A DNA stretch of 64,000 bases, taken from assembly GCA_965237775.1 (NCBI GenBank), contig OZ250155.1, positions 620,001-684,000 of the forward strand, in the 5' to 3' direction. The notes below the pieces were generated by a model, which was not told where the DNA came from, made no database searches, and saw nothing but the letters and a program-made list of their open reading frames with translations. Positions 27,915 to 36,437 of the stretch are shown here, one piece after another; positions within the stretch are counted from its first letter, which is position 1, and every line of letters starts with the position of its first letter. A program made the translations under genes and the position numbers. The stretch comes from CATOSP01 sp965237775. Its GTDB lineage: Bacteria > Chloroflexota > Dehalococcoidia > Lucifugimonadales > UBA3495.

Positions 27915-30575
27915 ATGGTCTCCATACCTTTTGAAAAGCTCACCCTCTCCAACGGGCTCGACGTCATCCTCCACGAAGACCACTCGATTCCGCTGGTGGC
28001 GGTCAACGTGTGGTACCACGTCGGGTCCAAGGATGAGGAAGTAGGCCGCACCGGCTTTGCCCACCTGTTCGAACACATGATGTTCGAGGGTTCAGGCCAC
28101 CATAACCACAGCCACTTCGACCCCCTCCAGAAGGCCGGGGCCAACCTCAACGGCTCCACCACTCCCGACCGCACCAACTACTGGGAGGACATCCCCTCCA
28201 ACTACCTGGAGCTAGCCCTGTGGTTGGAGGCCGACAGGATGGGCTTCCTCCTGGACGCTCTGGACCAGCAGCGGTTCGACATCCAACGGGACGTGGTCAA
28301 AAACGAACGACGTCAGAGCTACGAGAACCGCCCCTACGGCATGGCCTCCTGGCACATTCAGGAAGCCCTCTATCCGATGCCCCATCCCTACCATTGGATG
28401 ACCATTGGCTCCCAGGAAGACCTTGACGCCGCCTCCCTGGAAGACGTGCAGAACTTCTTCCGCCGCTTCTACGGCCCCTCCAACGCCAGCCTCGCCCTGG
28501 CCGGTGACTTCCAGCGGGACGAAGCCCTGGACATGGTCAACCGCTACTTCGGCGACCTGCCCCCCGGCCCGCCGCTGCCGCGCATGGGCCGCCACGACTC
28601 CTCCTTGGCCGGGCGGGTGGAACTGGAGATGCGGGACAAGGTCTCTCTGCCACGGCTATACATCTCCTGGCCTACGCCTCCAGACATGGACACCTACGAC
28701 GCGCCACTGGACGTGTTGCAGGGAGTGTTGGGTGATGGTCTCACCTCCCGCCTGCACCGCAGCCTGGTCTACGAAAAGCAGATAGCCCAGAGCGCTGGAG
28801 TGCGCTACCACCCCGGCGAAATTGCCGGGGAGTTCATGATAATGGTCACCGCCGCTGCCGACCGGGACCTGTCCGAAGTCGAAGCCGCCGTGGACGAAGA
28901 GTTGCAGAAGCTGCGGGAAGAGCCTCCCACGGAAGAGGAAGTCCAAAGGGTCAAGAACCGCATCGAGTCCGCCTATTACCGCCAGTTGACCCGCATCGGG
29001 GGATTCGGCGGGCGCGCCGACCAGTTGAACCACTACAACGTAATGGCCGGCAACCCCGACCTGGTCAACACCAGCCTGGAACGCTACCTGGCGGTGCAGC
29101 GGGACGAGGTCATCCACGCCCATGAGATAGTGTTGGACAACCGGCAAGTACGGCTCCGGGTGTTCCCCGAGCAGACCCTAAAGCCCGCGACCGTGGCGGT
29201 GGACCGTTCCATCATGCCTACCGCCGCCGCCGAACCCGAATTCACGCCTCCCGTTCCCCAACGCCACAAGCTGAATAACGGCATGGGCCTGATGGTGGTT
29301 GAGCGGCGTGCCCTGCCCCTGGTCTCCATGGGACTGCTGTTTGACGGCGGCGCAACCCACGACCCCGAGGCGCTGCCCGGCCTGGCCAGCTTCACGGCCC
29401 AGATGCTGTCCGAAGGCGGCACAGAAACCCGCGGCAGCCAGGACATCGCCTCCGCTTTCGAATTCCTCGGCTCCAGGGTCTCCACCGACGCCCGGCGCGA
29501 GTCGACCTTGGTCTCCACCGAGGTCATGTCCCGCCACTGGAGCACCGCGTTGGAGCTGATCGCCGACCTGGTCAGGAACCCTTCCTTCCCTCAGCACGAG
29601 TTGGATAGGGTCCGGCGAGAGCACCTGACCGACCTCCGGCGAAGCAAGGACGATGGTAACGCCATCGCGGAGCAACTGATCTCCGGCCTGGTGTTCAAGA
29701 AGGACTCCGGCTACGGCCATTACATCCTGGGCACCGAGGCCGCAACCCTGGCCCTGACCCGTGACGACATTGTGACCCACTTCAAAAAAGCCTACGGGCC
29801 CCAGAACGCGACCCTCGTCGTGGTCGGTGACGTTTCCATTGACGAAGTCGTGACCCAGGCCGAAAAACACCTGGGCGAGTGGAGTGGGGGTCCGTCCGGC
29901 ATCGGCTCACACTCCGGCGCGGAGCCCAACTTGGTGGAGGGCGCCGCGATCTACCTGGTGGACCGGCCCGGCGCGGCCCAGTCGGTCATCCGAGGCGTCC
30001 ATCCGACACTGTCTCGCAGTCACCCGGACTACTTCGGAATGTCCCTCGTCAATCACGCCTTCGGAGGCCAGTTTGCCGCGAGGCTAAACCAAAACCTGCG
30101 GCAGGACAAGGGATATAGCTACGGCTATCATTCTTCGGTCAATTGGTACCGGGGTCCTTCCTTGTTCTCTGCCGGGGGCAGTGTCCAGACTGAGGTAACC
30201 AAGGAATCGGTGCAGGAGACGCTAAAGGAGTTCGCTGGCATCAACCAGTCCAACCCCATTAGCGAGGAAGAGCTGCTGTCGGCCAAGGAAGGAATGCTCC
30301 GAGGCTACCCCTCCAGCTTCGAACGGTCGGGCATGATCCTAAACCACTTGATGCAACTGCTGGTATTCGGCCTACCCGACGACTACTTCCAAAGCGTGAA
30401 ACCCTCGATAGAGTCGGTGACCCTAGAGGACGCCCGCCGCATCGGAAACGAATGGGTCCAGCCCGGCGCGCTCCAACTCCTCGTCGTGGGCGACCGCGAA
30501 GTGATTGAGCAGGGTCTGCGGGAATTGGATTTTCCCTTGGTCCTACTGGACCCGTCCGGTAACCGGCTGGGGTAG
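27915..30575 (+). CDS. M16 family zinc metallopeptidase (two-domain, insulinase/processing-peptidase type)
   Basis: The 886-residue protein is a tandem of two M16 halves. The N-terminal half has the inverted zinc motif H50-L-F-E53-H54 with the third ligand in the KNERRQSYENRPYG helix near residue 131; the second half (from about 450, LNNGMGLMVVERRALPLVSM) lacks HxxEH, as usual for the inactive partner half. RLNQNLRQDKGYSYG is the R/Y substrate-binding motif. No signal peptide is seen, so it is probably cytoplasmic. The start codon ATG at 27915 gives MVSIPFEKL. The adjacent protease genes suggest a peptide-degradation module. Confidence 0.92.
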   Translation: MVSIPFEKLTLSNGLDVILHEDHSIPLVAVNVWYHVGSKDEEVGRTGFAHLFEHMMFEGSGHHNHSHFDPLQKAGANLNGSTTPDRTNYWEDIPSNYLELALWLEADRMGFLLDALDQQRFDIQRDVVKNERRQSYENRPYGMASWHIQEALYPMPHPYHWMTIGSQEDLDAASLEDVQNFFRRFYGPSNASLALAGDFQRDEALDMVNRYFGDLPPGPPLPRMGRHDSSLAGRVELEMRDKVSLPRLYISWPTPPDMDTYDAPLDVLQGVLGDGLTSRLHRSLVYEKQIAQSAGVRYHPGEIAGEFMIMVTAAADRDLSEVEAAVDEELQKLREEPPTEEEVQRVKNRIESAYYRQLTRIGGFGGRADQLNHYNVMAGNPDLVNTSLERYLAVQRDEVIHAHEIVLDNRQVRLRVFPEQTLKPATVAVDRSIMPTAAAEPEFTPPVPQRHKLNNGMGLMVVERRALPLVSMGLLFDGGATHDPEALPGLASFTAQMLSEGGTETRGSQDIASAFEFLGSRVSTDARRESTLVSTEVMSRHWSTALELIADLVRNPSFPQHELDRVRREHLTDLRRSKDDGNAIAEQLISGLVFKKDSGYGHYILGTEAATLALTRDDIVTHFKKAYGPQNATLVVVGDVSIDEVVTQAEKHLGEWSGGPSGIGSHSGAEPNLVEGAAIYLVDRPGAAQSVIRGVHPTLSRSHPDYFGMSLVNHAFGGQFAARLNQNLRQDKGYSYGYHSSVNWYRGPSLFSAGGSVQTEVTKESVQETLKEFAGINQSNPISEEELLSAKEGMLRGYPSSFERSGMILNHLMQLLVFGLPDDYFQSVKPSIESVTLEDARRIGNEWVQPGALQLLVVGDREVIEQGLRELDFPLVLLDPSGNRLG

Positions 30576-30580
30576 ACGCC

Positions 30581-30655
30581 CTCACCCCAGCCCTCTCCCC
30601 TAAGGAGAGGGGCAGAGTCCCTTCTCCCCTAAGGGGAGAAGGCCAGGAATGAGGG
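30581..30655. repeat. dispersed CCCTCACCCC-type hairpin repeat
   Basis: CCCTCACCCCAGCCCTCTCC with GGAGAGGGG, followed by a second hairpin CTTCTCCCCTAAGGGGAGAAG. It sits between two convergent genes and could act as a bidirectional terminator. Related copies lie at 46494-46531, 47437-47485 and 47523-47561. Confidence 0.7.
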
Positions 30656-30659
30656 GAAC

Positions 30660-32003
30660 CTAACTCGACGGCCTCTCGCCCATTGTGATCCGTACAGGGC
30701 GGCGCGAGCCGTCTCTGAATATCTCCGCCTCGACCTCTTCGCCGACCCGGAACTCGGTGCGTAGCAACCGCAGCAGGTCCACGACCGCGGGGGTCTCCAG
30801 CCCGCCCATGGACATGACTATGTCCCCAGGCACTATCCCGGCGTCGAACGCGGGTGAGCCCTCCATCACGTGCCGTATGATGACTCCCTCCCGAATCGGC
30901 AGGCCGAACTCGGCGGCCAATTCGGGCGTCAAGTCCGCCAGGAACACGCCCAACCAGGCCCACTTCACCCGCCCTTCCCGGATTATCTGTTCCGACACCA
31001 GACGGGCCGTCTCCATGTTGATGGCGAAACCTATTCCTTCAATGGGAGTCCCGGTCCTGGAGCCGCCCCGGAGCACTACGGTGTTGATGCCAACCAGTTC
31101 GCCCGACACGCTGATTAACGGCCCGCCGCTGTTGCCGGGGTTGATCACCGTGTCGGTCTGCACCAGGTCGTAAAGCTCTGCGCCGCCGCCCGCGCTTATG
31201 GTTCGTCCCAGGGCTGAGACGACACCCACGGTCACCGTGGGCCCGCCCGGCAGGTCGAGCGCGTTGCCGATGGCGATCACCCACTCGCCAACCCGGGGCG
31301 GCGCACCGTCGTTGAGCGACAAATATGGATGGCCGGACCCCAAGATTCGCAGCACGGCCAGGTCTGATAGCGCGTCCGCGCCCACCAACTTAGCCTCCAC
31401 CTGGCTGCTGTCATCCAGCGTGACTGTGATCTTGTTCGCTCCTTCAATAACGTGGTTGTTGGTAATCACGTATCCATCGGAAGTGATGATTACCCCGGTG
31501 CCGCTGCCGAACCTGGCCCGTGTCGCGCCGAAGAAGTCCCGCTCCACGACCTCAACCAACACAGAGACCACGGCGGGCCGCACCCGCTCCACCACGTCGG
31601 CCACATTGGGGACGACCATCAGGACGACCGGAGTCGGTTGGGCCAAAGGGGTCGGGGCGTGTGTGGCGGTAGTTCCCGGCGAGACTCCCGCCGAGATTCC
31701 CGGCGAAACGGGCGTCGGCAACAGGGAAGGAGGCGTAGCCTCGGCAGGGGGGACCGGCTCAGGAGGCGGCGTGGCGGTTACTTCCACCACCACATACCGG
31801 GGCGCGGGCGTGGGAACGAGGGTCTGCGTCGGCGCTTCCGCTGCGACCTGTTCAGGGGTCGCCGCCGGACTCGCGGGTGTACACCCGATAGCCCCCGCCA
31901 GCAACATTACAAAACCCGCAGCCAACGCGGCCAACGCAACGGAAGGCCCGAATGCTCCCCTAGCACATTGGGAGTGGTCCGTGTCGCAGGGCTCCCGTTT
32001 CAC
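30660..32003 (-). CDS. HtrA/DegP-type serine protease with PDZ domain
   Basis: With the GTG at 32003 (overlapping the RNase PH stop) the protein has 447 residues. A hydrophobic segment ends in a Cys at residue 41 (GAIGC), a possible lipoprotein anchor. A Pro/Thr-rich linker follows, then the trypsin-like domain with H184 (ITNNHVIEG), D214 (LSDLAVLR) and S292 (NPGNSGGPLI), then one PDZ domain. It would degrade or refold misfolded proteins outside the membrane. The frame is open further upstream, inside rph, but that part is not protein-like. Confidence 0.92.
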   Translation of the reverse strand: MKREPCDTDHSQCARGAFGPSVALAALAAGFVMLLAGAIGCTPASPAATPEQVAAEAPTQTLVPTPAPRYVVVEVTATPPPEPVPPAEATPPSLLPTPVSPGISAGVSPGTTATHAPTPLAQPTPVVLMVVPNVADVVERVRPAVVSVLVEVVERDFFGATRARFGSGTGVIITSDGYVITNNHVIEGANKITVTLDDSSQVEAKLVGADALSDLAVLRILGSGHPYLSLNDGAPPRVGEWVIAIGNALDLPGGPTVTVGVVSALGRTISAGGGAELYDLVQTDTVINPGNSGGPLISVSGELVGINTVVLRGGSRTGTPIEGIGFAINMETARLVSEQIIREGRVKWAWLGVFLADLTPELAAEFGLPIREGVIIRHVMEGSPAFDAGIVPGDIVMSMGGLETPAVVDLLRLLRTEFRVGEEVEAEIFRDGSRRPVRITMGERPSS

Positions 32004-32722
32004 AGCCGCCGGATGGCCTCTTGCTGGGCGGCGAACAGGGGTTGCATCCCCTGGTATGCCAACTCCACCACGTCGCTCACCCGGTCGCGGGCGAAGGGCG
32101 CGCCCTCGGTGGCGCCCTGCATCTCCACAAGCTCGCCGGTCTTGGTCAGAACCAGATTGAAATCCACCTGCGCCCGGAAGTCTTCCTCGTAGCAAAGGTC
32201 CAACAACAGGTCGCCGTTCAGGATCCCCACACTGACGGCGGCGACTATATCGCGAAGTGGAATTCGGGGCAAGACCTGGTGAGTTACCAGCACCTTGAGG
32301 GCCTGGTGCAGGGCGACGTAGGCCCCGGTGATTGACGCCGTGCGGGTGCCGCCGTCGGCCTGGAGCACGTCGCAGTCAAGGTAAACCGTGCGCTCCCCCA
32401 GCGATTCCAGGTCGGTCACCGCCCGGAGGGAACGCCCGATGAGGCGTTGAATCTCCTGGGACCGTCCGTTGATACGGCCCGCGTCCCTGTCCCTGGAAGT
32501 GCGGGTGTTGGTGGAGCGGGGCAGCATCGAATATTCGGCGGTAACCCAGCCCTTGCCCTGGCCCCGGAGGAAGGCGGGCACCCGCTCTTCCAGCGAGGCC
32601 GCGCAGAGGACTCGGGTGTTGCCTACCTCTATAAGGGCCGAGCCTTCGGCGTACCTCTGGAACCCCGGCGTGATGGTGGTTGGCCTGGCCTCGTCCCAAC
32701 GCCTGCCGTCGCCTCTAACCAA
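32000..32722 (-). CDS. rph: ribonuclease PH
   Basis: RNase PH trims the 3' ends of tRNA precursors by phosphorolysis. The 240-residue protein has all family blocks: RPTTITPGFQRYAEGSALIE, GWVTAEYSMLPRST, GRSQEIQRLIGRSLRAVTDL, LDCDVLQADGGTRTASITGA and the C-terminal VEMQGATEGAPF. Length is normal. The start is at 32722. It overlaps the HtrA start by 4 bases, so the two are co-transcribed. Confidence 0.96.
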   Translation of the reverse strand: MVRGDGRRWDEARPTTITPGFQRYAEGSALIEVGNTRVLCAASLEERVPAFLRGQGKGWVTAEYSMLPRSTNTRTSRDRDAGRINGRSQEIQRLIGRSLRAVTDLESLGERTVYLDCDVLQADGGTRTASITGAYVALHQALKVLVTHQVLPRIPLRDIVAAVSVGILNGDLLLDLCYEEDFRAQVDFNLVLTKTGELVEMQGATEGAPFARDRVSDVVELAYQGMQPLFAAQQEAIRRL

Positions 32723-33239
32723 TGTCAGGACCTCCTATGGGCCGCGGGTCTCTTCACAGTTACACTCCCATCCCAGCCAGACAAGTATACATGAGCCATG
32801 AACCGGTCCGAGAGATTTTTCCATATCTCGCCACACTTGGGCGAGCGTTCGGGGTCGAATGTCGGGGTCTTTTAATTGACCGGCCATTAGACCATTCTCC
32901 CCCTTTGGCAACAGGGGATCCCATAAGTCCATTCTCCCCCCTTCGCAAAAGGGGGATTAAGGGGGATTTCTCCCCTGCTCGGGCCTAAGTTCACGAGAAT
33001 GGAGAGTAATTGGCCTTGTTCCATTTCACCAATTGTAAGGACGAGTCTTTTTCCGGGCGCACAATGACTTCGGCTGCTAATGCGGCGGCTACTGCCGCGA
33101 TAGCAGCGACCATCCTTCGCCATCTCGCCCATCATGCGATAACGTGGCAAGTGGCATCCCGGACAGCGCTGGTTGCCGCCGGTAATCCCATATCCTCTGC
33201 GCGGCGCAGCACGCGCCCCGGTCTGCGAGGTGATTGAAC
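32723..33239. other. intergenic region between divergent genes
   Basis: The stretch separates rph (minus) from the membrane protein gene (plus). It contains a hairpin-rich repeat (32889-33001) and otherwise no frame with a ribosome site or recognisable product. Promoters for both flanking genes should lie here but no consensus stands out. Confidence 0.5.
32889..33001. repeat. MITE-like repeat sharing its core with the element at 36312-36420
   Basis: The core CTCCCCCTTCGCAAAAGGGG followed by GATTAAGGGGGATTT is nearly identical to the centre of the MITE that splits the surface-protein gene. Outer ends CCATTCTC and GAGAATGG form an 8-base inverted repeat. Confidence 0.6.
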
Positions 33240-34724
33240 ATGGGTCCCGTCCCCATTCTGCTGGTCATCGTCCTCTTGTTGGGTGTCGTTTTCCTTGTAT
33301 GGAAGAACTCCCAACGGTCTTCCGACTCGGATAGGTCCGATCATGCCCTACCTGGCGGGCTGTCTGACGAGCAAATCGCCCGCGGCATCGAAGCGTCCTG
33401 GGACCGGACGGCCGGGGACCACCACCGGCTGCTCAGGCCCTATCTGAAGTCCGATGAGGCCGAGGCCCTGGGCCGGACCAAGATCGAGGTCGATTCAGTG
33501 CAACGGCTGGACCGGGACAAAGTAACCGCGGTGGTGCGGCCCAGTGTTGAAGGCGGCGAGGTCCCGGACGTGGCCCGCGCCCTGCTCCTCGGGACCCGCC
33601 AGAACCTGGCGCATGACGTCGAACGGGCCCGCCGGCAGATGGACGAAGACCCATTGCCACCGGATATGCTCCGGGTATTCTGCGAGTTCGAAGACGGCCA
33701 GTGGCGGTTCATGGGACTTGAGGACGAGAGCGCCGAAGCCGAGGCCGACACGATCGTTGCCATCGGAGAGCCGGTAGCGCTCCAGACCGATTGGAAGGAG
33801 CCTCCCTTCGCGGTTACCGTGCTGGGGCCTCCACAGACCGAAGACGCCACAACCCTCCGAGTGCCCGTCCGCATCACCAGCATCGTGCCCAGATGGTCCT
33901 ATGACGACGTTGGAGGATTTATCGCATCCCTTCAGACCGCGCCGGATGAGAACGGAGACTTTTCGGAATGGAACAACTCTCCGTGGAACGATTACTCCAC
34001 CTCTCCTCCCGCCCGGGAGGCAGCCTTCGAGGGCGTTACGCTAGCGTTGGGCGGGACCCACGAGGACTTTATCTACTTCAAGGCGGATGATCCCGGGGGC
34101 AACAACGAAATCCCGGGCCGTCCGTTCACCCAGCTTCACTACCAGGACTTCACGGAAACGGTCATCTTCGTCGACCTCAGCCGCAGCGTCCCCTTGGCTG
34201 GCCGCCCAGCCTTCGAAAATGGCGTGTTACACGGGACCGGCGTCACTGCGGACGTAATCGAGCGACTAAGGAAGCACGGAAGCGACATCGGGGACGAGGC
34301 GGAACCGTCAACAGCCGGAATCGGCGATACCGTGAGCCTGACCCACGACCCCGGAACGGATTGGCTAAACCTCACCGTCCTGGGGCCTCCGGAGGCCGAA
34401 GGGACAACTGCGGTCAGGCGCACCGGGAGCCTGACCGCGAGAGCCAGTGGACGGGAGCAGTACCGCTATTTGCCGCTGCAACTCTCCACTAGTGCGGACG
34501 CCCACGGCAGAATACACCACCTCTGGGAAGCATGGCGCGACGCTGCGGCCACATTCCCGGACTCAGTGGACGGCATAACCCTGAGCCGGAGCGAGTCCAG
34601 GGAGGGTTTCGTCTACTTCCGCCCCGCTAATGATGTAACGGGGTTCCCGGATGGGCCGTTCACGCTCCTGTGGTACGGACCTCGCCTCTTGGAGCTACCG
34701 ATCATGCTCGCGTCCAACGAGTAG
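33240..34724 (+). CDS. membrane-anchored protein of unknown function
   Basis: The ATG at 33240 follows GAGGTG and gives 494 residues. An N-terminal helix, VPILLVIVLLLGVVFLVWKN, anchors the protein; the rest is soluble. Two similar beta-rich modules appear: VTVLGPPQTEDATTLRVPVR near residue 200 and LTVLGPPEAEGTTAVRRTGS near residue 385, each followed by a GVTLALGGTHEDFIYFK- or GITLSRSESREGFVYFR-type strand, so it contains an internal duplication of about 180 residues. No catalytic motif is seen. Family not recognised. Confidence 0.7.
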   Translation: MGPVPILLVIVLLLGVVFLVWKNSQRSSDSDRSDHALPGGLSDEQIARGIEASWDRTAGDHHRLLRPYLKSDEAEALGRTKIEVDSVQRLDRDKVTAVVRPSVEGGEVPDVARALLLGTRQNLAHDVERARRQMDEDPLPPDMLRVFCEFEDGQWRFMGLEDESAEAEADTIVAIGEPVALQTDWKEPPFAVTVLGPPQTEDATTLRVPVRITSIVPRWSYDDVGGFIASLQTAPDENGDFSEWNNSPWNDYSTSPPAREAAFEGVTLALGGTHEDFIYFKADDPGGNNEIPGRPFTQLHYQDFTETVIFVDLSRSVPLAGRPAFENGVLHGTGVTADVIERLRKHGSDIGDEAEPSTAGIGDTVSLTHDPGTDWLNLTVLGPPEAEGTTAVRRTGSLTARASGREQYRYLPLQLSTSADAHGRIHHLWEAWRDAAATFPDSVDGITLSRSESREGFVYFRPANDVTGFPDGPFTLLWYGPRLLELPIMLASNE

Positions 34725-34770
34725 GCGGCTGGGCGGTTTCCCAGTGTCCGGCAGGAATTGGGGTCAGGGA

Positions 34771-35055
34771 CTACTCGCGCATCGTGTTGGCCCGGATGTC
34801 GGTCAGGGTCTCATTGATGCGGAAGGCCACCATGAAAATCTCCAGGTACACCCGGACCGCCAGAGGCCCGAGAAAAATCATCAAGAACCCCGCGACCCTT
34901 TGCCCCGGTCCATCGCCAACAATGAGCAGCACAACCCCGATGATCATCACGGTCGCGGAAAGAATCCAGAACAACGCCTGAATCAGGAGTGGGGTAATCA
35001 TCCTGCGGAAGGTCAGAAAATCCCGCAGCTCGTCCCCGGTGACGTCCAGTCTCAT
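34771..35055 (-). CDS. DUF4282-like small membrane protein
   Basis: Ninety-four residues from an ATG at 35055. DELRDFLTFRRMITPLLIQA, a helix WILSATVMIIGVVLLIVGDG, a second AGFLMIFLGPLAVRVYLEIF and the end INETLTDIR match the DUF4282 layout: a short polar head, two transmembrane helices and a conserved R-x-Y-x-E in the second. Function unknown. It is convergent with the preceding plus-strand gene. Confidence 0.75.
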   Translation of the reverse strand: MRLDVTGDELRDFLTFRRMITPLLIQALFWILSATVMIIGVVLLIVGDGPGQRVAGFLMIFLGPLAVRVYLEIFMVAFRINETLTDIRANTMRE

Positions 35056-35251
35056 TCCAAGCCCCCTTTTGTCTGTTGGTGCAGCCTGACGCCATTGTAG
35101 GAAACCAGCTTTGTGGGAATCAATAAAACTGGAGCCGTGTTGCGCCAGAAATACCTCCAAGATGCCAGGGCATCAGAGCTCCCTCTCCCTGGGATCAAGG
35201 CCGGGACGGGGGAGATCCCTCCAAGTTGGGAAGTGAGACAAACAGGCCGGC

Positions 35252-35509
35252 TCACCGCCGCCACCTTATCAGCCACCATAGATTCATCGCCGCTATCACC
35301 GCCGCAACCCCCCACATGGCGGTCCCGAGGGTGGGGTTGACGCTCAACCCGACTCCTAACCCTGCGTAAAATATCCCGATGGCCAGCAAAAAGAGCAATA
35401 CATGGGCCACGACCCTGAATCCCGTTGCCACTGCCATACCCCTGTCGGAAGTTTCGCCAACCACCGGTGGAACACGCCGGAATTGTACATCAACCACCGC
35501 CAAATCCAT
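35252..35509 (-). CDS. small two-helix membrane protein
   Basis: The 85-codon frame encodes two hydrophobic segments, VVAHVLLFLLAIGIFYAGLG and GTAMWGVAAVIAAMNLWWLI, with a basic end RWRR. The first 24 residues are soluble and an internal ATG at 35437 would give only the membrane part (61 residues). Hydrophobicity and GC pattern make it likely real; no family recognised. Confidence 0.45.
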   Translation of the reverse strand: MDLAVVDVQFRRVPPVVGETSDRGMAVATGFRVVAHVLLFLLAIGIFYAGLGVGLSVNPTLGTAMWGVAAVIAAMNLWWLIRWRR

Positions 35510-35936
35510 GGGATTGTCAACGCCGTAGAACTATTCAAAATACTCGCTTTCCCCACGCTCCCGGAATAGGAGGATTGGCGGAGGCGAGGCGGGATACCTA
35601 ACCCGTCAGCCGTAACTCACCACATCCGCTCGCCAACCTAATTTGCCGCGGAACAGGCCTGACCTTTTCCTAAAATTCGTTCTAAAGGGTATCCACTCTC
35701 GTTGCAATTTACCCATCTAATCGATACGATGTCGATTGATATTATCGAGAAGGCATCAGACGGTTTACACAAGGCGGAAGGGCGGTGGGTCTCTGTTACA
35801 AACCTACGGTTCTCTCAATGCGTCGAATACCTACCACTCATGTCAGGATATAGCCGCCCCCTTGACCAGCCAACCACCAACGCCCCGTCAGTGGCGCGCC
35901 AGCACATGAAATGCACAGGATAACGGAGAGGGTCCG
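35510..35936. other. upstream region of the giant surface-protein gene
   Basis: This 427-base stretch is less GC-rich than its surroundings and contains an ATCGAT/ATCGAT-type imperfect palindrome near 35716-35735. A 73-codon plus-strand frame (35702-35923) is open without a ribosome site or known motif and is not called. The promoter of the surface-protein gene should lie here. Confidence 0.4.
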
Positions 35937-36314
35937 ATGAGCAAACTATCCCAGCCGCAGCGACAATCCAGGCTCAGACCGGCCGGGGCAAAGACAGGAG
36001 GCAAAACGCCTGCCAGGTCTTCGGGCGGGATTGGCCTGCCTTCGAGCCGTCGAGGCCGCCTTTCGATTCTCGCGCTGGTGCTGGCCCTGGCCGCGCTGGT
36101 GCTGGTCCCGGCGGTGATATTGGCTGCGGCGCCGGAGGACGCGCCGTCCGGCCTAAAGGCCACCAGCGGCGACGGCACGATGAAGCTGAGTTGGGGCACC
36201 TTGACCGGGGCGGGCGGCGGGTATGACTTCCGCTACGCGGGTAATGTGGCAGCCCTATTTACGGCCACCTGGCACGATGTTCCGGGCGACAACGACGAAA
36301 TTACCACTAAGTAA
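35937..36314 (+). pseudogene. giant FN3 surface protein, 5' part (cut by MITE)
   Basis: ATG at 35937 with GGAGAGGG upstream. The 125 codons carry a basic N-terminus, a signal-anchor helix (LSILALVLALAALVLVPAVI) and the first half of a fibronectin type III module (APSGLKATSGDGTMKLSWGT). The stop TAA at 36312-36314 is the first codon of an inserted 109-bp element. Removing bases 36312-36425 (element plus one copy of the 5-bp duplication) joins DNDEITTK to VTLPLGEEHKL in frame and completes the module, so this and 36438-46322 were one gene of about 3420 codons. Confidence 0.88.
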
Positions 36315-36420
36315 CTATCTCAAAACGAGGCTTCCCCAATGTCTCCCCCTTTGGCAAAAGGGGGATTAAGGGGGATTTCCCCTCTAACCTAAGCCTATTC
36401 GTTCAGTTTTGAGATAGTTT
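36312..36420. mobile_element. 109-bp MITE with terminal inverted repeats and 5-bp target duplication
   Basis: The element starts TAACTATCTCAAAAC and ends GTTTTGAGATAGTTT, 15-base inverted repeats with one mismatch. CTAAG flanks it on both sides (36307-36311 and 36421-36425). Its interior holds the CTCCCCCTTTGGCAAAAGGG / GGATTAAGGGGGATTT palindromic core also present at 32889-33001. It has no ORF and must have been moved by a transposase encoded elsewhere. Confidence 0.92.
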
Positions 36421-36437
36421 CTAAGGTCACGCTCCCG

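Noticed and set aside
35702..35923. 73-codon plus-strand frame upstream of the surface-protein gene
   Set aside because: No ribosome site, no motif and a less GC-rich region; more likely upstream regulatory DNA.
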